Shown piece after piece: positions 63,302 to 64,000 of a stretch of 64,000 nucleotides of DNA (the stretch's first letter is position 1; every line of letters starts with the position of its first letter). The stretch covers positions 50,389 through 114,388 of the forward strand of contig JAQWOT010000226.1 of NCBI GenBank assembly GCA_029245725.1, read 5' to 3'. Made by a program: the position numbers and the translations under genes. Under the pieces are notes generated by a model. It saw only the letters and a list, made by a program, of their open reading frames with translations. It ran no database searches and was not told the DNA's origin. The DNA comes from SAR324 cluster bacterium (GTDB lineage: Bacteria; SAR324; NAC60-12).

Positions 63302-64000
63302 TTAATTCAAATGTTTTATTGAAGAAGCACAGTCTAATATAGATTTTTCAAAAGGAAGAGGCTCCCAATTAAATATTTGCTTAGTCTCAGCATTATCTAC
63401 ATTTATACTTTTACCAACAATAGGTACCATTCCTTTTACTTCTCTATCAAATAAACTCATGATTTTTATCATAAAAGTAGGGCCTTTCATTGTACTAACC
63501 TTTTCATAGCCATTTTCTTTAAGAAGTTTAGCAATTTCCATAAATTCATACGCTTTTTCAGTTGTGGGTATCAGGCGCTTTCCATTTGCAGCATTTTCTG
63601 TAATCGATCGGACATGAATCTTTGCCAAATCTCTAACATCTGACACAGGCAGTCCAATTTGAGGTATCATTGCCATTTTGTAATGACCAGTTAACATCCT
63701 ATATATGAATTGCATGGATTGACCATCTATATTTCCAGTAAGAGTCGGTCCCATTACAACCCCTGGGCAAATAGCAACTAATTCTATCTTCTCACTTTCT
63801 GGAATATTCTTGACAAACTCCCATGCAGCTTTCTCAGCGAGAGTTTTACTTTTCATATAAGTATTTATATTGCTTGAGTTCTCATCAGTCCAACTTCTAC
63901 TATCTATAGTTCCAGTGTCCCCATTACTGTCCAAAACTTTGCCCATCATTGCGACAATGCTAGAAGTAAGAATAACCTTCTTCACTTTTGCTTTTTGGGC
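63302..64000 (-). CDS. NAD-dependent epimerase/reductase-like protein, N-terminus beyond the window
   Basis: The frame is open from the stop at 63302 to the right edge and reads into the window edge without a start, so the NADP-binding N-terminus lies outside. Visible parts are KVILTSSIVAMMGKV, TYMKSKTLAEKAAWEFVK (Tyr-x-x-x-Lys), ICPGVVMGPTLTGNIDGQS and SDVRDLAKIHVRSITENAAN. It is an intact relative of the decayed gene at 60121-61130 and belongs to the dihydroflavonol-4-reductase-like extended SDRs. The substrate is unknown. Confidence 0.85.
   Translation of the reverse strand, partial: AQKAKVKKVILTSSIVAMMGKVLDSNGDTGTIDSRSWTDENSSNINTYMKSKTLAEKAAWEFVKNIPESEKIELVAICPGVVMGPTLTGNIDGQSMQFIYRMLTGHYKMAMIPQIGLPVSDVRDLAKIHVRSITENAANGKRLIPTTEKAYEFMEIAKLLKENGYEKVSTMKGPTFMIKIMSLFDREVKGMVPIVGKSINVDNAETKQIFNWEPLPFEKSILDCASSIKHLN

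Overview
The window looks like chromosomal DNA of a Gram-negative, aerobic or facultative heterotroph. It has an MipA/OmpV outer-membrane protein, periplasmic binding proteins with signal peptides, lipoproteins, the conserved rplY-pth-ychF block, and tightly packed operons at moderate GC. The mix of an uptake-type [NiFe]-hydrogenase with a large sugar-acid catabolic repertoire would fit a marine proteobacterium of the deltaproteobacterial/SAR324 kind. That placement is an impression from gene content only; the window has no rRNA or other phylogenetic marker.

Layout. (1) 1-1605: housekeeping block rplY-pth-ychF (minus strand), then an outer-membrane protein. (2) 2609-22492: a hydrogenase region. 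hypC-D-E-A-B (minus) is followed by a divergent P-loop gene. Next comes one long minus-strand operon (18328 down to 7332): small subunit, five small single-TM proteins, large subunit, a protease-like protein, a small Cys/His-tailed protein, a Rieske protein, the maturation protease, a CooC-like ATPase, an FmdE-like protein and a three-gene FecBCD-type ABC transporter. hypF, a Rieske ferredoxin and a phosphotransferase form a second minus-strand unit. (3) 22681-25597: HD hydrolase, amidase and GntR regulator. (4) 25969-41839: a plus-strand sugar and sugar-acid region with a cycloisomerase-like enolase-superfamily enzyme, a sugar ABC transporter, a GMC dehydrogenase with its small subunit, a dipeptide-type ABC transporter, a uronate dehydrogenase-like enzyme, and galactonate- and mannonate-dehydratase-like enzymes. 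(5) 42005-51549: minus-strand genes (LysE, ThuA-like, 2-hydroxyacid dehydrogenase, mannonate dehydratase, RraA-like, two further enolase-superfamily enzymes, D-threonine aldolase-like), interrupted by a small scrapyard of broken genes at 44.6-45.6 kb. (6) 51950-57281: a plus-strand operon with a deacylase, an amidohydrolase, an unrecognised protein, an SDR and a GH172/DUF2961 protein. (7) 57454-64000: an AT-rich, less orderly segment with an oxidoreductase, a MATE pump, a decayed reductase gene, a TetR regulator, an IS982-type transposase remnant and a second, partial reductase gene.

How the genes work together. The hydrogenase subunits lack a Tat signal and have no cytochrome b partner gene. 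Instead, five tandem, related membrane-anchored coiled-coil-like proteins are encoded between the two subunits; I propose that they form a membrane stalk comparable in role to HucM of mycobacterial Huc. The same operon carries protease, CooC-like metallochaperone ATPase and metal/chelate transporter genes, so cofactor supply and assembly appear to be co-transcribed with the enzyme. The carbohydrate regions together could import sugars and sugar acids, oxidise uronates to aldarates, and dehydrate or isomerise the acids.

Most notable signal: the CooC-like ATPase is interrupted by a single in-frame UGA exactly where the first cysteine of its CxC metal site is expected. A hairpin lies 13-24 nt 3' of the UGA, and 4-bp overlaps with neighbouring genes occur at both ends of the full-length frame. 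This makes it a candidate selenocysteine-containing CooC. In the same locus the N-terminal CxxCGC motif of HypB is broken and the zinc site of HypA is incomplete, so nickel delivery may have been rewired, or may be decaying.
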